The notes beneath the pieces were generated by a model. It had not been told where the DNA came from. It saw only the letters and a program-made list of their open reading frames with translations, and did no database searches. Positions 9,662 through 18,209 of a stretch of DNA of 64,000 nt are shown here, in pieces (position 1 is the stretch's first letter; the number at the start of each line of letters is the position of its first letter). The stretch covers positions 88,385 through 152,384 of the forward strand of contig NZ_JADEWN010000002.1 in NCBI RefSeq assembly GCF_015207655.1, read 5' to 3'. Made by a program: the position numbers and the translations under genes. Source of the DNA: Gloeocapsopsis crepidinum LEGE 06123. GTDB taxonomy: Bacteria; Cyanobacteriota; Cyanobacteriia; Cyanobacteriales; Chroococcidiopsidaceae.

Positions 9662-9694
9662 AAAACGTGCTAACGCACCGCTACGCTAACAAAA
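9662..9694 (+). repeat. dispersed intergenic repeat, type 2
   Basis: Second near-identical copy of the block at 941-973, again embedded in GAGTT-type heptamer DNA, between a secreted-protein gene and the end of argB. Confidence 0.7.
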
Positions 9695-9734
9695 CTTAAA
9701 ATTCAAAACTCTTTCACTCACTCCTCGCTCCTAT

Positions 9735-10628
9735 CTACCCCATAAACTCAGAGGCTACAATCATTGAGCCAATACCACTATCGGTAAAGATTTCTAGCAG
9801 TAAAGCGTGAGGAATTCTCCCATCGATGATATGGGCAGCATGAACGCCTTGTGCGAGCGATCGCACGCAACAGTTAACTTTTGGAATCATTCCACCGCTC
9901 ACAACGCCTTGTGAGATTAGTTCTCGCGCTTGTTGAATGTCTAGTTTATGCAGCAAGCTAGAAGGATCTTTATACTCTTTCAAAATTCCTGGCGTATCAG
10001 TCAGTAAAATTAATTTTTCCGCACCTAATGCGGCAGCAAGTTCACCTGCGGCAGTATCGGCATTGATATTATAAGCTTGACCTGTTTCGTCTGCTGCCAC
10101 ACTTGACACAACAGGAATATAACCACTCTTAACTAGCGCCTCCAAAATATTGACATCCATATTAGTGACTTCTCCGACAAAGCCAATACCCTCTTGACCT
10201 TGAGGACGTGCTTTGATCAAATTACCATCTTTACCACACAATCCAACCGCAGAGCCGCCAGCACGGTTAATTAGAGAGACAATTTCTTTGTTAACGCGAC
10301 CAACTAACACCATTTCTACGACATCCATTGTTGCCGCATCCGTGACGCGCAAGCCATTTTTAAATTGTGGTTCAATTCCCAACTTATCTAACCAGCTATT
10401 AATTTCTGGTCCACCACCGTGGACAACGATTGGTCGTAGCCCTACATAAGATAAAAATACAATGTCGCGAATAACTTTATCTTTAAGCGAACTATCTTTC
10501 ATTGCCGCACCGCCGTATTTTACAACAACGGTTCTTCCGGCAAACTGTTGAATATAAGGCAGTGCTTCACTCAGGACTCGAACACGGGTGGCTTCAGTTT
10601 CTCTAATATATTCGCTATCGTTGAACAT
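9735..10628 (-). CDS. argB: acetylglutamate kinase
   Basis: Phosphorylates N-acetylglutamate, the controlled step of arginine synthesis. In cyanobacteria the family is relieved of arginine inhibition by PII (GlnB). Visible amino-acid-kinase motifs are VVKYGGAAM near residue 35, [12 protein letters not shown] near 67, and the nucleotide-binding [23 protein letters not shown] region. At 297 residues with an N-terminal helix ([20 protein letters not shown]), it matches the arginine-sensitive hexameric type. The start is an ATG. aroK lies upstream on the same strand after 86 bp and may be co-transcribed. Confidence 0.96.
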   Translation of the reverse strand: MFNDSEYIRETEATRVRVLSEALPYIQQFAGRTVVVKYGGAAMKDSSLKDKVIRDIVFLSYVGLRPIVVHGGGPEINSWLDKLGIEPQFKNGLRVTDAATMDVVEMVLVGRVNKEIVSLINRAGGSAVGLCGKDGNLIKARPQGQEGIGFVGEVTNMDVNILEALVKSGYIPVVSSVAADETGQAYNINADTAAGELAAALGAEKLILLTDTPGILKEYKDPSSLLHKLDIQQARELISQGVVSGGMIPKVNCCVRSLAQGVHAAHIIDGRIPHALLLEIFTDSGIGSMIVASEFMG

Positions 10629-10714
10629 AAGCAGCTTTTATAAAGCAAAAAGTATGCATTGCAGTTTAAAAGAATTTGCGTTTTTCAACAATCTCAATTG
10701 CAACAATTTCAAAT

Positions 10715-11290
10715 CTAAAGTTGTGTTGTAGGTGTCTCGCCCTTCTTCAAGACTTGAGGAATTGCTGCTAATATTCGCGTAGCAAGTTGTTCTGGCGTTT
10801 CTTCCAAATTTACATTAACTCGGAGATCTGCTTGTGAATAAAGCGGTTGTCGTTGTTGCAATAGAGTTTCTAGCTGTGTGCGCAAGTCACCCGCTTGGAG
10901 TAATGGTCGAGTTTCATCAGTATTTAAACGGGTATAGAGCAATTCTATCGGTGCATCAAGCCAGACAATTAAACCGTGGTGCAAATAACTCCAATTTTCG
11001 CGTCGCAGGACAATACCACCACCCGTGGCGATCGCTAAATGTGTATAGGCACAAACTCTTGCTAAGACTTGAGTTTCTATCTGCCTGAATGCTGATTCAC
11101 CACTTGTCGCAAATACTTCGCTTATTGATTGCTGTGTTACTTGAGTAATAATCTCATCTGTATCCACAAATTTATAGCCGAGTTTGGTTGCTAAAACACG
11201 CCCTACTGTTGTTTTACCAGTCCCCATCATGCCAACTAAGTATAAGTTGACTCCTTTCAATAAATTATTTTGCTCAACTGACTTGTTCAC
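10715..11290 (-). CDS. aroK: shikimate kinase
   Basis: Phosphorylates shikimate at the 3-hydroxyl in the path to chorismate. The P-loop GMMGTGKTTVGR sits at about residues 21-32, followed by the shikimate-binding Asp in FVDTDEII and the ATGGGIVLRRENW motif. The DETRPLL lid motif is present near residue 130. At 191 residues it is slightly longer than the usual 170-180, from an N-terminal extension and a C-terminal Thr-rich tail. ATG start. It lies upstream of argB. Confidence 0.94.
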   Translation of the reverse strand: MNKSVEQNNLLKGVNLYLVGMMGTGKTTVGRVLATKLGYKFVDTDEIITQVTQQSISEVFATSGESAFRQIETQVLARVCAYTHLAIATGGGIVLRRENWSYLHHGLIVWLDAPIELLYTRLNTDETRPLLQAGDLRTQLETLLQQRQPLYSQADLRVNVNLEETPEQLATRILAAIPQVLKKGETPTTQL

Positions 11291-11420
11291 AACCTTATCG
11301 TTCAGTTACTTACTATTGATTAATATTAAAACTGTAATATAAAAATCTTAAACACTTCATAAATTTCTTTTTTCTCTATGCTTGCTGCACTGAAGTGGTT
11401 CATTAAAGAGTTGTTCTAAC

Positions 11421-12941
11421 TCAAATAAATTTGCTATAAAAATTGTCAGTTTTGGTTACTGTGCTCAAATAGCTTTGAATATTTCCCTTTTTTAAAAAAG
11501 AGATATCTTGATGATTTTTGATACTTTGATAGATGCGATCGCTTAATTGTTCAACTATATAGGCAGTGAAACACTTTTTTTGAATAATCTGAGGGGCATT
11601 ACTATCTATAATGTTTCGTCGTTGCAGAAAAGCGATCGCATCCAAAATTTCTAAGTTTGAAGCGTCGAGTGGTATTTCGCTTTGTAAATTTGAGACTAAA
11701 TTAGACTGAGGGTTTAGTGTCAGCCAGTACAAGACTTGTTCTTCTAGCACAGATAAACGAGATAACTGCTGAGCGATAACTTCTCTCATATCGCTAAAAA
11801 TAATATTTCCCTGCGCTATAAGTTTGGCGATATTATTAGCAAATACATCTTGAACTACTGTCGCAGCAATTTTAATAAATAAGGGATTACCAGAATAGTA
11901 ATCAACAAGAAAGTGGCATTCTTCTTCGGAGAAATTGACAATTCCTTTAACTTGCAGAATTGAAGCAACCTCAGTACAACTGAGTCCTGAAATTTTTAAT
12001 ACTCGCACTGGTAAGGCGGCACCTTGGATAGCTGCAATCTCATGAGGCTGTTCTCGGCTAGTAAAAACTAAGCAGCTTTGATGTGAAGATTCTCCAAGAC
12101 GTCGAATGAACTCGGCATAGCCTTGATAGCCTTCGATATATTTAAAAGAGCGATCGCCAGTATCTAAAAGATCCTCAAGACCATCAAGTACAATCAGGCA
12201 ACGAAAAGCGCGGAGATATTGTAAAAGCTGCGAAATTTGAGCGTGGGTATCTTTAGCAGGGGAAATTGATTCAGTCGCAAAAAACTGCAGCAGTTGCTCT
12301 AATATATCTTCTATGCGTGGTGCGAAGCAGAGCGATCGCCAAATAACATATTGAAAATGTCCTTGAACTTGTTCAGCAATTTTTACTGATAAAGCTGTTT
12401 TACCAATACCACCCATGCCTAGTAGGGCAACAATGCGACACCGATCGTCAACAATCCATTGCTGTAGCGATCGCAGTTCTTGATTTCGTCCGTAAAAAAT
12501 TTGAGCATCAATTGCTTCGCCCCAATCTTGTTTGGGCGTTGTCACGATATTATCCAAGTGTTGATTTGGCAGCGGAGTAGATGCATCATTTATCTTGGCA
12601 GTTAAATTTCTATATCCCGCCTTTTCTAGTAGTTGAGCGACGCGACTCCAATTTTGGATTTTAACAGAGTCTCCTGTTTGAAAACTCAACATCTCTTCTA
12701 TATACTTATATAATCCATTTGATAAATAAACTCTGACTGTACTGCTACTACGGTTTTGATAAATAATGCTGGCTATCTCTGCTGGACTGTAGCCACACAG
12801 TAATCCTCTAAGCAATGATCTTTCTACAGCAGTCAAAGACTTTTCCTTTGCTTTGGCTAAATCCATGTACAGCTTGTCTAAATTCCAGAGTTCTTCTGCG
12901 GCTGTAAATTGTGACTCTACTAGCTTTGTTTTAGAGTGCAT
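11421..12941 (-). CDS. NB-ARC STAND ATPase with N-terminal HTH-like region
   Basis: STAND-class signalling ATPase, 506 residues. Residues 30-100 form a helix-turn-helix-like region (AVERSLLRGLLCGYSPAEIA, then SSSTVRVYLSNGLYKYI) of the type found at the N-terminus of cyanobacterial NB-ARC/vMAP proteins. The NB-ARC domain has P-loop GMGGIGKT at 175-182, Walker B CLIVLDGLED at 248-257, and a sensor-like LVFTSREQP at 291-299. A winged-helix-like region follows. The protein stops with no WD40 or TPR sensor and no enzymatic effector, unlike most relatives. Stand-alone gene with three TAACGATT repeats in its upstream region. A transcription-factor or defence-type switch are both possible. Confidence 0.85.
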   Translation of the reverse strand: MHSKTKLVESQFTAAEELWNLDKLYMDLAKAKEKSLTAVERSLLRGLLCGYSPAEIASIIYQNRSSSTVRVYLSNGLYKYIEEMLSFQTGDSVKIQNWSRVAQLLEKAGYRNLTAKINDASTPLPNQHLDNIVTTPKQDWGEAIDAQIFYGRNQELRSLQQWIVDDRCRIVALLGMGGIGKTALSVKIAEQVQGHFQYVIWRSLCFAPRIEDILEQLLQFFATESISPAKDTHAQISQLLQYLRAFRCLIVLDGLEDLLDTGDRSFKYIEGYQGYAEFIRRLGESSHQSCLVFTSREQPHEIAAIQGAALPVRVLKISGLSCTEVASILQVKGIVNFSEEECHFLVDYYSGNPLFIKIAATVVQDVFANNIAKLIAQGNIIFSDMREVIAQQLSRLSVLEEQVLYWLTLNPQSNLVSNLQSEIPLDASNLEILDAIAFLQRRNIIDSNAPQIIQKKCFTAYIVEQLSDRIYQSIKNHQDISFLKKGNIQSYLSTVTKTDNFYSKFI

Positions 12942-13288
12942 TTTTTCATTAACTTTTAATTTCTGTTGCTACACAATAACAATGTAGTTGATTTTTTTTA
13001 ACGATTAACAGCGTTAAGCTAACGATTTACATAACGATTGTTAGGTGATAAATTACTTATAACTTAGTTATCTTTGGCTTAATTGATTATCTGATTATTG
13101 AAACTTTATCAATTCTTGTACGTCACAACATGATAGGGTTTGCCTTGCGCTCAAGCAAAGTCTAACTTTAATTACTTGTGTTGCTAACGCTACTATGCCT
13201 AACTTGAACTCCAACGATCAATAAGTACAAATCTTTGTTAGTTCGTAGGTAGTTCCACCCTTCAGGTGTTATGGATGAGGTTTAAAGC
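12942..13288. other. intergenic region between NB-ARC gene and small ORF
   Basis: About 350 bp without a gene, AT-rich, containing divergent regulatory space for the NB-ARC gene (leftward) and the 70-residue gene (rightward). The TAACGATT repeats are annotated separately. No RNA gene recognised. Confidence 0.6.
12999..13039. promoter_or_regulatory. three TAACGATT direct repeats upstream of the NB-ARC gene
   Basis: Exact octamers TAACGATT at 12999-13006, 13020-13027 and 13032-13039, spaced 21 and 12 bp. They lie 58-98 bp upstream of the NB-ARC start codon, a suitable place for an operator. Binding by the gene's own HTH region is an untested idea. Confidence 0.4.
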
Positions 13289-13501
13289 ATGGCTTTGATT
13301 CGTGAACTAGTGCAGAAGACACTAAAAACTGGCTACTTAACTATTGAAGCAGAGGAACAACTGCGACAATTACTCACAACTCAATACGACCTAGAAGACT
13401 TCAATGCTTTCATGGCATTACAGGAAGCTGCCATGATGGGTCAAGTCAAGCAAGAATCTCGCGAACGGTTTCAATACACAGCACTTGAGCAATTCACTTA
13501 G
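13289..13501 (+). CDS. small conserved hypothetical protein (70 aa)
   Basis: A 70-residue soluble, helical, acidic protein (pattern EAEEQLRQLL, YDLEDFNAFMALQEAAMMGQV). The type looks familiar from cyanobacterial genomes as an uncharacterised small protein, but I cannot give a function. It has an ATG start with AGG-rich sequence just upstream (GGATGAGG). It is followed by a perfect hairpin that could terminate it. Confidence 0.65.
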   Translation: MALIRELVQKTLKTGYLTIEAEEQLRQLLTTQYDLEDFNAFMALQEAAMMGQVKQESRERFQYTALEQFT

Positions 13502-13561
13502 TGCGCTATCTAGCTAAAATGAACATTAAATTAAGTAAAATTGTGTCCTAGTATGATTAGC

Positions 13562-13579
13562 GACGCAGTTAACTGCGTC
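13562..13579. terminator. bidirectional terminator candidate
   Basis: Perfect palindrome GACGCAG-TTAA-CTGCGTC between convergent genes, with T-rich sequence following on the plus strand. It suits both the small gene ending at 13501 and the membrane protein gene ending at 13594. Confidence 0.55.
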
Positions 13580-13593
13580 TGATTTAGCATATT

Positions 13594-14274
13594 TTATTTC
13601 AAGGGTGAATTATTCTCATCCTCAAACTCGTCATCCTCAAAGCCCCAATCCTCATTTTCCTCCGTTGTATTTGTCCTACTACCATAAGGTGGCGTAATCA
13701 CACGATAGTCAGCATCATAGATTGATTCAGTCTTACCGACACTGGAGTTTTTTGGTTCGTTAGAACTATATGAGTAAACAGAAGATTGATTGCTGCTAGG
13801 ATTAGGTCTGACTTCGTAAGTTTTAGAGTCTTGGATAGTTGTGTCTGGGCGAGATCCTTGCGGCGTTGTGTTTTCTTCAAAATCCCAGTCATCGTCTGTA
13901 GAATTATCGCTACTCCAATCATCAATTGTGTCACTCGTTGTAGACGCGGATGCTGATGAAGATGTAGCACTCGCTGCTGTTGTGTATTCTTGCTTGACAG
14001 TACGTTGATTTTGACGTGGTGGGGTGCGATCGCCAAAACTACGCCGCTTTACTTGGCTTTGAGCGAAATAATTTGACGTTTTGAATAAACCTGCAATCAG
14101 TAATGCAGAAAAGGCTCCAGCAGCTATACTGAGCAAAATCCACACCGCTAGTGGTAGCGCTAGCGATCGCCCACCCAAAAAGACAAGTGGAAGGACGGGG
14201 GACCAGTTTTGCAACAGTAACAAAGTTAGTCCTCCCAACACCACCAATAGCAAAAGTAGTCGCAAAACAGGCAT
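13594..14274 (-). CDS. two-TM membrane protein with acidic disordered tail
   Basis: The N-terminus has two strongly hydrophobic helices, residues 3-25 and 33-65, in the arrangement of LapA/DUF1049-type proteins (LLLLQNWSPVLPLVFLGG between them). After a short basic patch (KRRSFGDRTPPRQNQR), residues 95-226 are low-complexity, rich in Ser, Thr, Asn, Asp and Glu, with repeated Asp-Trp elements (DDWSSD, DDWDFEE, EDWGFEDDE). The tail is probably cytoplasmic and disordered. Function unknown. ubiX lies upstream with 38 bp between, so they may be co-transcribed. Confidence 0.75.
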   Translation of the reverse strand: MPVLRLLLLLVVLGGLTLLLLQNWSPVLPLVFLGGRSLALPLAVWILLSIAAGAFSALLIAGLFKTSNYFAQSQVKRRSFGDRTPPRQNQRTVKQEYTTAASATSSSASASTTSDTIDDWSSDNSTDDDWDFEENTTPQGSRPDTTIQDSKTYEVRPNPSSNQSSVYSYSSNEPKNSSVGKTESIYDADYRVITPPYGSRTNTTEENEDWGFEDDEFEDENNSPLK

Positions 14275-14312
14275 AGTTTTAGGTGATAGGGTACTACCCT
14301 TCTATTTTCGCT

Positions 14313-15026
14313 CTAATCACGTCCCTGCCATCGTTGAATAGGAATACAATCAATATCAAGCTGATCCAAAGCACGGGCAACAACAAAATCAACTAAATCT
14401 TCAATTGTTTGCGGTTTGTGGTACCAAGCCGGAATTGCAGGAACAATTCTTGCACCAGCTTCAGCAAGCATTGTTAAGTTTCTTAAGTGAATTAAACTAA
14501 AAGGAGTTTCACGCGGTACAAGAACCAATTTGCGTCCTTCTTTTAGTTGCACGTCTGATGCCCGCTCAAGCAAGTCTGAACTCAGCCCAGCCGCAAGCTT
14601 AGCTACAGTACTCATACTACAGGGAAGGACAACCATACCGAGAGTGCGGTAGGAGCCGCTGGCAATATTAGCTCCCACATCGCCCCAGTGGTGACAGCAG
14701 AGTTTTCCTTGTTCCACACCAACACCAGCTTGCTGCCGCCAGAACTGCTCTTGCTGCAAAGGTTCTACTGGCATCCGGATATTTTGCTCAGCTTGCCAAA
14801 CCATGTACGTTGATTTAGAAGCAACGAGTTCGACTGCGTATTCAGCAGCTAAGAGAAACTTGAGCGCACGAACAGCATAAATTAACCCTGATGCTCCAGA
14901 AACTCCTAAGATCAGGGGTGAGGGGGAGCCAGTGTCGTGCGGAGGTGTCCTCCGTTGAGACGACTGGCGTTGAGTGGTGAGTGGTGAGTGATTAGACACA
15001 AGATTATTGGGTTTACTCCTCGTCAA
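14313..15026 (-). CDS. ubiX: flavin prenyltransferase UbiX (start uncertain)
   Basis: Makes prenylated FMN, cofactor of UbiD-type decarboxylases, in quinone synthesis. The core starts LILGVSGASGLIYAVRALKF, the FMN-binding signature, and continues with the typical LPCSMSTVAKLAAGLSSDLLERASDVQLKE and LVLVPRETPFSLIHLRNL. The core length matches the family. The first 38 codons are open but largely derived from a REP-like element and heptamer repeats; no ATG is available. Candidate starts are TTG at 15026 (overlapping the upstream gene by 14 bp), GTG at 14999, or a CTG right before the core. Function is confident; the N-terminus is not. Confidence 0.88.
   Translation of the reverse strand: MTRSKPNNLVSNHSPLTTQRQSSQRRTPPHDTGSPSPLILGVSGASGLIYAVRALKFLLAAEYAVELVASKSTYMVWQAEQNIRMPVEPLQQEQFWRQQAGVGVEQGKLCCHHWGDVGANIASGSYRTLGMVVLPCSMSTVAKLAAGLSSDLLERASDVQLKEGRKLVLVPRETPFSLIHLRNLTMLAEAGARIVPAIPAWYHKPQTIEDLVDFVVARALDQLDIDCIPIQRWQGRD
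14924..14969 (+). repeat. REP-like palindromic element, copy b, inside ubiX reading frame
   Basis: Same family as 5305-5350 and 55373-55417: GGGAGCCAGTG at the left, ACTGGCG at the right, and a GGAGGTGTCCTCC core. It lies where the ubiX start would be expected and is read through in frame. Confidence 0.75.
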
Positions 15027-17397
15027 GATAAAAATCAGAATCGGAATTAAGATCTTCCAAATCAGAATTAAAATCGTCGTCGTTATCTTCTAGCAAACCC
15101 TCATCTTGGAGCAGATCGCCTTCAGCGTCACCATTGACTGTGACTAAATCAATTTGTTGGCGGTAGTAGTCTACATTTTTCACTTGGACAGCAACGCGAT
15201 CGCCTAAGCGGTAAGCAGTACGACTTTTACGACCAAAGAGTGCTTGTTGCCGCGCGCGATACTCATACCAATCATCTTTGAGCGAGCTAACATGAACTAA
15301 CCCTTCAACGCGTAGTTGTTTGCCATTAGCATCTGGAACCGTAATTTCTACAAAAAAGCCGTAGGATTGAACACCAGTGATCAACCCTTGAAAAACTTCT
15401 CCAGTCCGCTGTTTCATTAATTGTGCTTTTTGCAACCCAGCGAGATCTTCTTCGGCTTCTTGGACTTCTTTTTCGCGATCGTTCAGTTGCACAACAAGTC
15501 TGGCAAGATCTGTTTCTAACTCTTGCTGAATATCTGGTGGTAAGACATTCCACGTGACATTACCGTGAGCAGAACTATGTCGTAGGTTCACCCGCTCTTT
15601 GGCTCGTGTTGTCCGGCGATCGCGTCCTTGTTCAAATAAGGTGTGTAATACGCGCTGCAATAGTAAATCAGCATAACGCCATAAAGGCGAATTTCCTCGA
15701 GCGTAAGTTGGCAAGGCTAAACCAAAGTGCCGTTGGGGAGCAACGCTGTAAACACTTGGCTTAAGTGTCGCTTGCAGAAGATATGTCAGTACTTGCTCAG
15801 AGTCAGGTACTTGCGCAAATTGCTCGGTAAACGCTTGAAAGTCAGCCGATGAAATATTGTCTTCTTGCTCAAGTTGCAGTTCTACACCTAGATTGCTTGC
15901 CAACTTGATCATCTCCTGCACATCTTCAGAATCAGGAGCAGGTTGACTGCGATAGATTGCAGGAATTTCCAAAGTTTGTAGATGTTGTGCGATCGCCTGA
16001 TTTCCTAACAACAGCAACTCAGTTAGTAACGATTTCACTGGCGCGTCATCGGCAACAACCACTCCCAATGACCCCTCATCGTAGTAGGGGTAATCTTCTT
16101 GAGGTAGTTTTAGTTCAAAGCTACCACGTTGATGCCTTTGAGTTTGTGCTGCTTGGCTAATAGCAGATAGCTGGCGGATCAGTTCAACAACTGCGGTGGG
16201 TAACTCATCAGACGTCGGCTCAGTTGGTTCCTGTTGACCATTGAGTGCTGCTTGTTGTGCTTTGATAATGGCTTGTGTTTGTTGTTCGCTGATTTGTTGA
16301 TCGACCGCGATTACCGTAGGTTGAATCTCAAACTCAACGATTTGTCCAGTATTAGAGTCAAGAATAAGCAGTACAGACATCGCTAATCTGTCGCTACCCG
16401 CTATCAATGAGCAGCGTTCTTGAACAGCTTCAGGAAACAGTGGTAATACTGTGTCTCTTAAGTAAACACTGCTACCTCGTTTGAGGGCTTCTTTATCTAA
16501 AGGTGAATCGGGTAAGATGTAATGAGCAACATCTGTGATGTGAATTCCTAAGCGCCATCTTCCTTCTGAAGTTTTTTCTAAAGTCAAAGCATTTTCAATG
16601 CAGGCAGCGTCTGCTCTTTCTTGGGTGACGATCGCTATTGTGAGGAGCGATCGCAAATCGAGTCGCTGTTTAATTTCAGTTTTGGTGATTTGACTTGGCA
16701 AGTTGGCAGCTGCAGCTAGTAAATTTTCACTAAAACTGCGTGGCAGATCGTGCTTACAGCAAACTAAGTCAATATCCGCAGCTGCTTCTGCACTTCCGCC
16801 CAGAACCTGTACCACTCGACCTAGTGGTGGCGACTGTCCTAACGGATAGCGCAAGATTTCGACATGAATGAGATGTTCAATTGCTTCTGTTAAGTTGATA
16901 TCGCTCGGTACTAAATCAATTTCAAATAATAGTCTGTCATCTAGAGGAACTGCACGAAAGCCTTTTTCAGTTTGTTTTAACCGTGCGAGTAAGCTGTGGT
17001 TAGCACGTTCTAAAATTAAGCGAACTTCTCCTTCAGGACTGCGACGGCGGCTACCTTCTTTTGTCAGTCGCACCAAAACGCGATCGCCATTCCATGCCGT
17101 ACTTAAATGGCTTTCGCGGATATAAATATCTTCTGCGCCCTCTTCGTCTTGGATGGCAAAGCAAAATCCCTTACTCGAACAGCGGAGTTTGGCTTCGATA
17201 ACTCCTTCTTCGGGTAGGCGTCGATACTTACCGCGTTCTTTAGCTAAAATGCCAATTTTTTCGAGGACTTCCAAGGTAATATGTAGCTTCGTTAGACTAG
17301 TGTCTTCGAGACAATCTAATTTTTTCTCTAGTACCTTGGCAGCGACTAATTTATCATCATGAAAATTCGCAAGTAATGTAGCGATTGAAAATTCCAT
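15013..17397 (-). CDS. RNB-domain exoribonuclease homologue (Zam-like) with altered active site
   Basis: RNase II/R superfamily protein of 794 residues: N-terminal cold-shock/OB region (KERGKYRRLPEEGVIEAKL, GDRVLVRLT), RNB domain about 240-560, and C-terminal S1 domain (EVFQGLITGVQSYGFFVEI). In RNase II the catalytic metal ligands are four Asp residues (a TID motif followed by DxDDA). Here the matching stretch is A-I-V257 then R-A-D263-A-A-C-I-E-N-A, so at most one Asp remains. The downstream block LGIHITDVAHYILP and SPLWRYADL is intact. Resembles cyanobacterial Zam, the acetazolamide-resistance protein. RNA binding is likely; hydrolysis is doubtful. The acidic C-terminal tail overlaps the ubiX frame. 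Confidence 0.82.
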   Translation of the reverse strand: MEFSIATLLANFHDDKLVAAKVLEKKLDCLEDTSLTKLHITLEVLEKIGILAKERGKYRRLPEEGVIEAKLRCSSKGFCFAIQDEEGAEDIYIRESHLSTAWNGDRVLVRLTKEGSRRRSPEGEVRLILERANHSLLARLKQTEKGFRAVPLDDRLLFEIDLVPSDINLTEAIEHLIHVEILRYPLGQSPPLGRVVQVLGGSAEAAADIDLVCCKHDLPRSFSENLLAAAANLPSQITKTEIKQRLDLRSLLTIAIVTQERADAACIENALTLEKTSEGRWRLGIHITDVAHYILPDSPLDKEALKRGSSVYLRDTVLPLFPEAVQERCSLIAGSDRLAMSVLLILDSNTGQIVEFEIQPTVIAVDQQISEQQTQAIIKAQQAALNGQQEPTEPTSDELPTAVVELIRQLSAISQAAQTQRHQRGSFELKLPQEDYPYYDEGSLGVVVADDAPVKSLLTELLLLGNQAIAQHLQTLEIPAIYRSQPAPDSEDVQEMIKLASNLGVELQLEQEDNISSADFQAFTEQFAQVPDSEQVLTYLLQATLKPSVYSVAPQRHFGLALPTYARGNSPLWRYADLLLQRVLHTLFEQGRDRRTTRAKERVNLRHSSAHGNVTWNVLPPDIQQELETDLARLVVQLNDREKEVQEAEEDLAGLQKAQLMKQRTGEVFQGLITGVQSYGFFVEITVPDANGKQLRVEGLVHVSSLKDDWYEYRARQQALFGRKSRTAYRLGDRVAVQVKNVDYYRQQIDLVTVNGDAEGDLLQDEGLLEDNDDDFNSDLEDLNSDSDFYLDEE

Positions 17398-18209
17398 TGA
17401 GAAAACCGACCTTTGGTCAAAAAATTATTTGTGTTGTCCTTTGGTGTCATGTGTCGTTGCCTACGCAGCTGTAGCAGCGCTGAGGGAACTTAAGAACAAA
17501 CTGCAGTTGTTTTACCTATTTGATAAATACAGGTTCTCTACCCACTTTCTGCAGCTTATGCCTTGATTTCGATTTGCTTGCGGCAGAGTAGCGTTGACAT
17601 ACGATATCAGTGTATTCCTCTTTGTGAGGAACAGCAGGTACTCCACACATTGGATGCTACAACAATATTAGTGTTATTCACATCCTCAATACCTACAGAT
17701 GAACCATCGACAGATAGCAAGCAACACTAACTGCGATGTGAGTTGGCGATGCGCTTGCTGTCCTAGAAGTGAACGGTACACCGGAGTTAAACTCCGGCGG
17801 TTGCTAGCTTTACCAGATGTGACCTCCGGTAAGCTTTGCTGCAACCACTGCGTTCACCGCATTCCGCGGTCACTGTTCGTTAGACTGCAGTTATGAGTTT
17901 AATGATACTGCCGAGCATCGTTACCTGATTTGTAGGATTGGTAACACTAAATTCAGCAGCAAGCAGACACCTAAAGAGTGAACCCTACTATATTTTAGAT
18001 AAGAAATGTACTTAGGCAAAGGATTTTTCCGGCGATCGCCAAAATAAAACCAAATAAAATAGTAAATAAGGTAATCCGTGCATACTTGGATGAGGTTAAA
18101 AGGAAAACCTACAGACTTCAAGTGAATTTTTAATCAGACTCAGTTCCAAAGCATGAATTTACTCTCACAAGTTAAACTCTCCTACCTCAAGCAGTAGTTA
18201 ATCATACTT
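17398..18209. other. 812-bp gene-free region holding a structured RNA candidate
   Basis: No convincing gene in either direction. The short frames here have no family resemblance. The middle, 17600-17880, is full of long complementary segments and is annotated as a candidate ncRNA. The right part, 17900-18200, is AT-rich leader of the following gene; I see nothing definite in it. Confidence 0.6.
17600..17880. ncRNA. candidate structured ncRNA, possibly an orphan omega-RNA-like element
   Basis: Nested exact complementarities: GTGAACG (17769-17775) with CGTTCAC (17851-17857), enclosing CCGGAGT/ACTCCGG (17781-17797) and GGTTGC/GCAACC (17799-17804, 17841-17846), the latter enclosing AGCTTTACC/GGTAAGCT. 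A second domain has AGCAAGC/GCTTGCT (17716-17722, 17753-17759), TTAGTGTT/AACACTAA (17668-17675, 17723-17730), GGATG/CATCC (17652-17656, 17681-17685) and TTCCTC/GAGGAA (17615-17631). Two of the pairings cross, as in a pseudoknot. The density far exceeds neighbouring gaps. Strand is undetermined. The style recalls scaffold RNAs of IS200/IS605-type nucleases (IscB/TnpB), but no nuclease gene is adjacent. Confidence 0.45.

Noticed and set aside
17699..17896. 65-residue frame MNHRQIASNTNCD
   Set aside because: It runs across long complementary segments that fit RNA structure; composition is Cys/Arg-rich and unlike neighbours, with no family resemblance.
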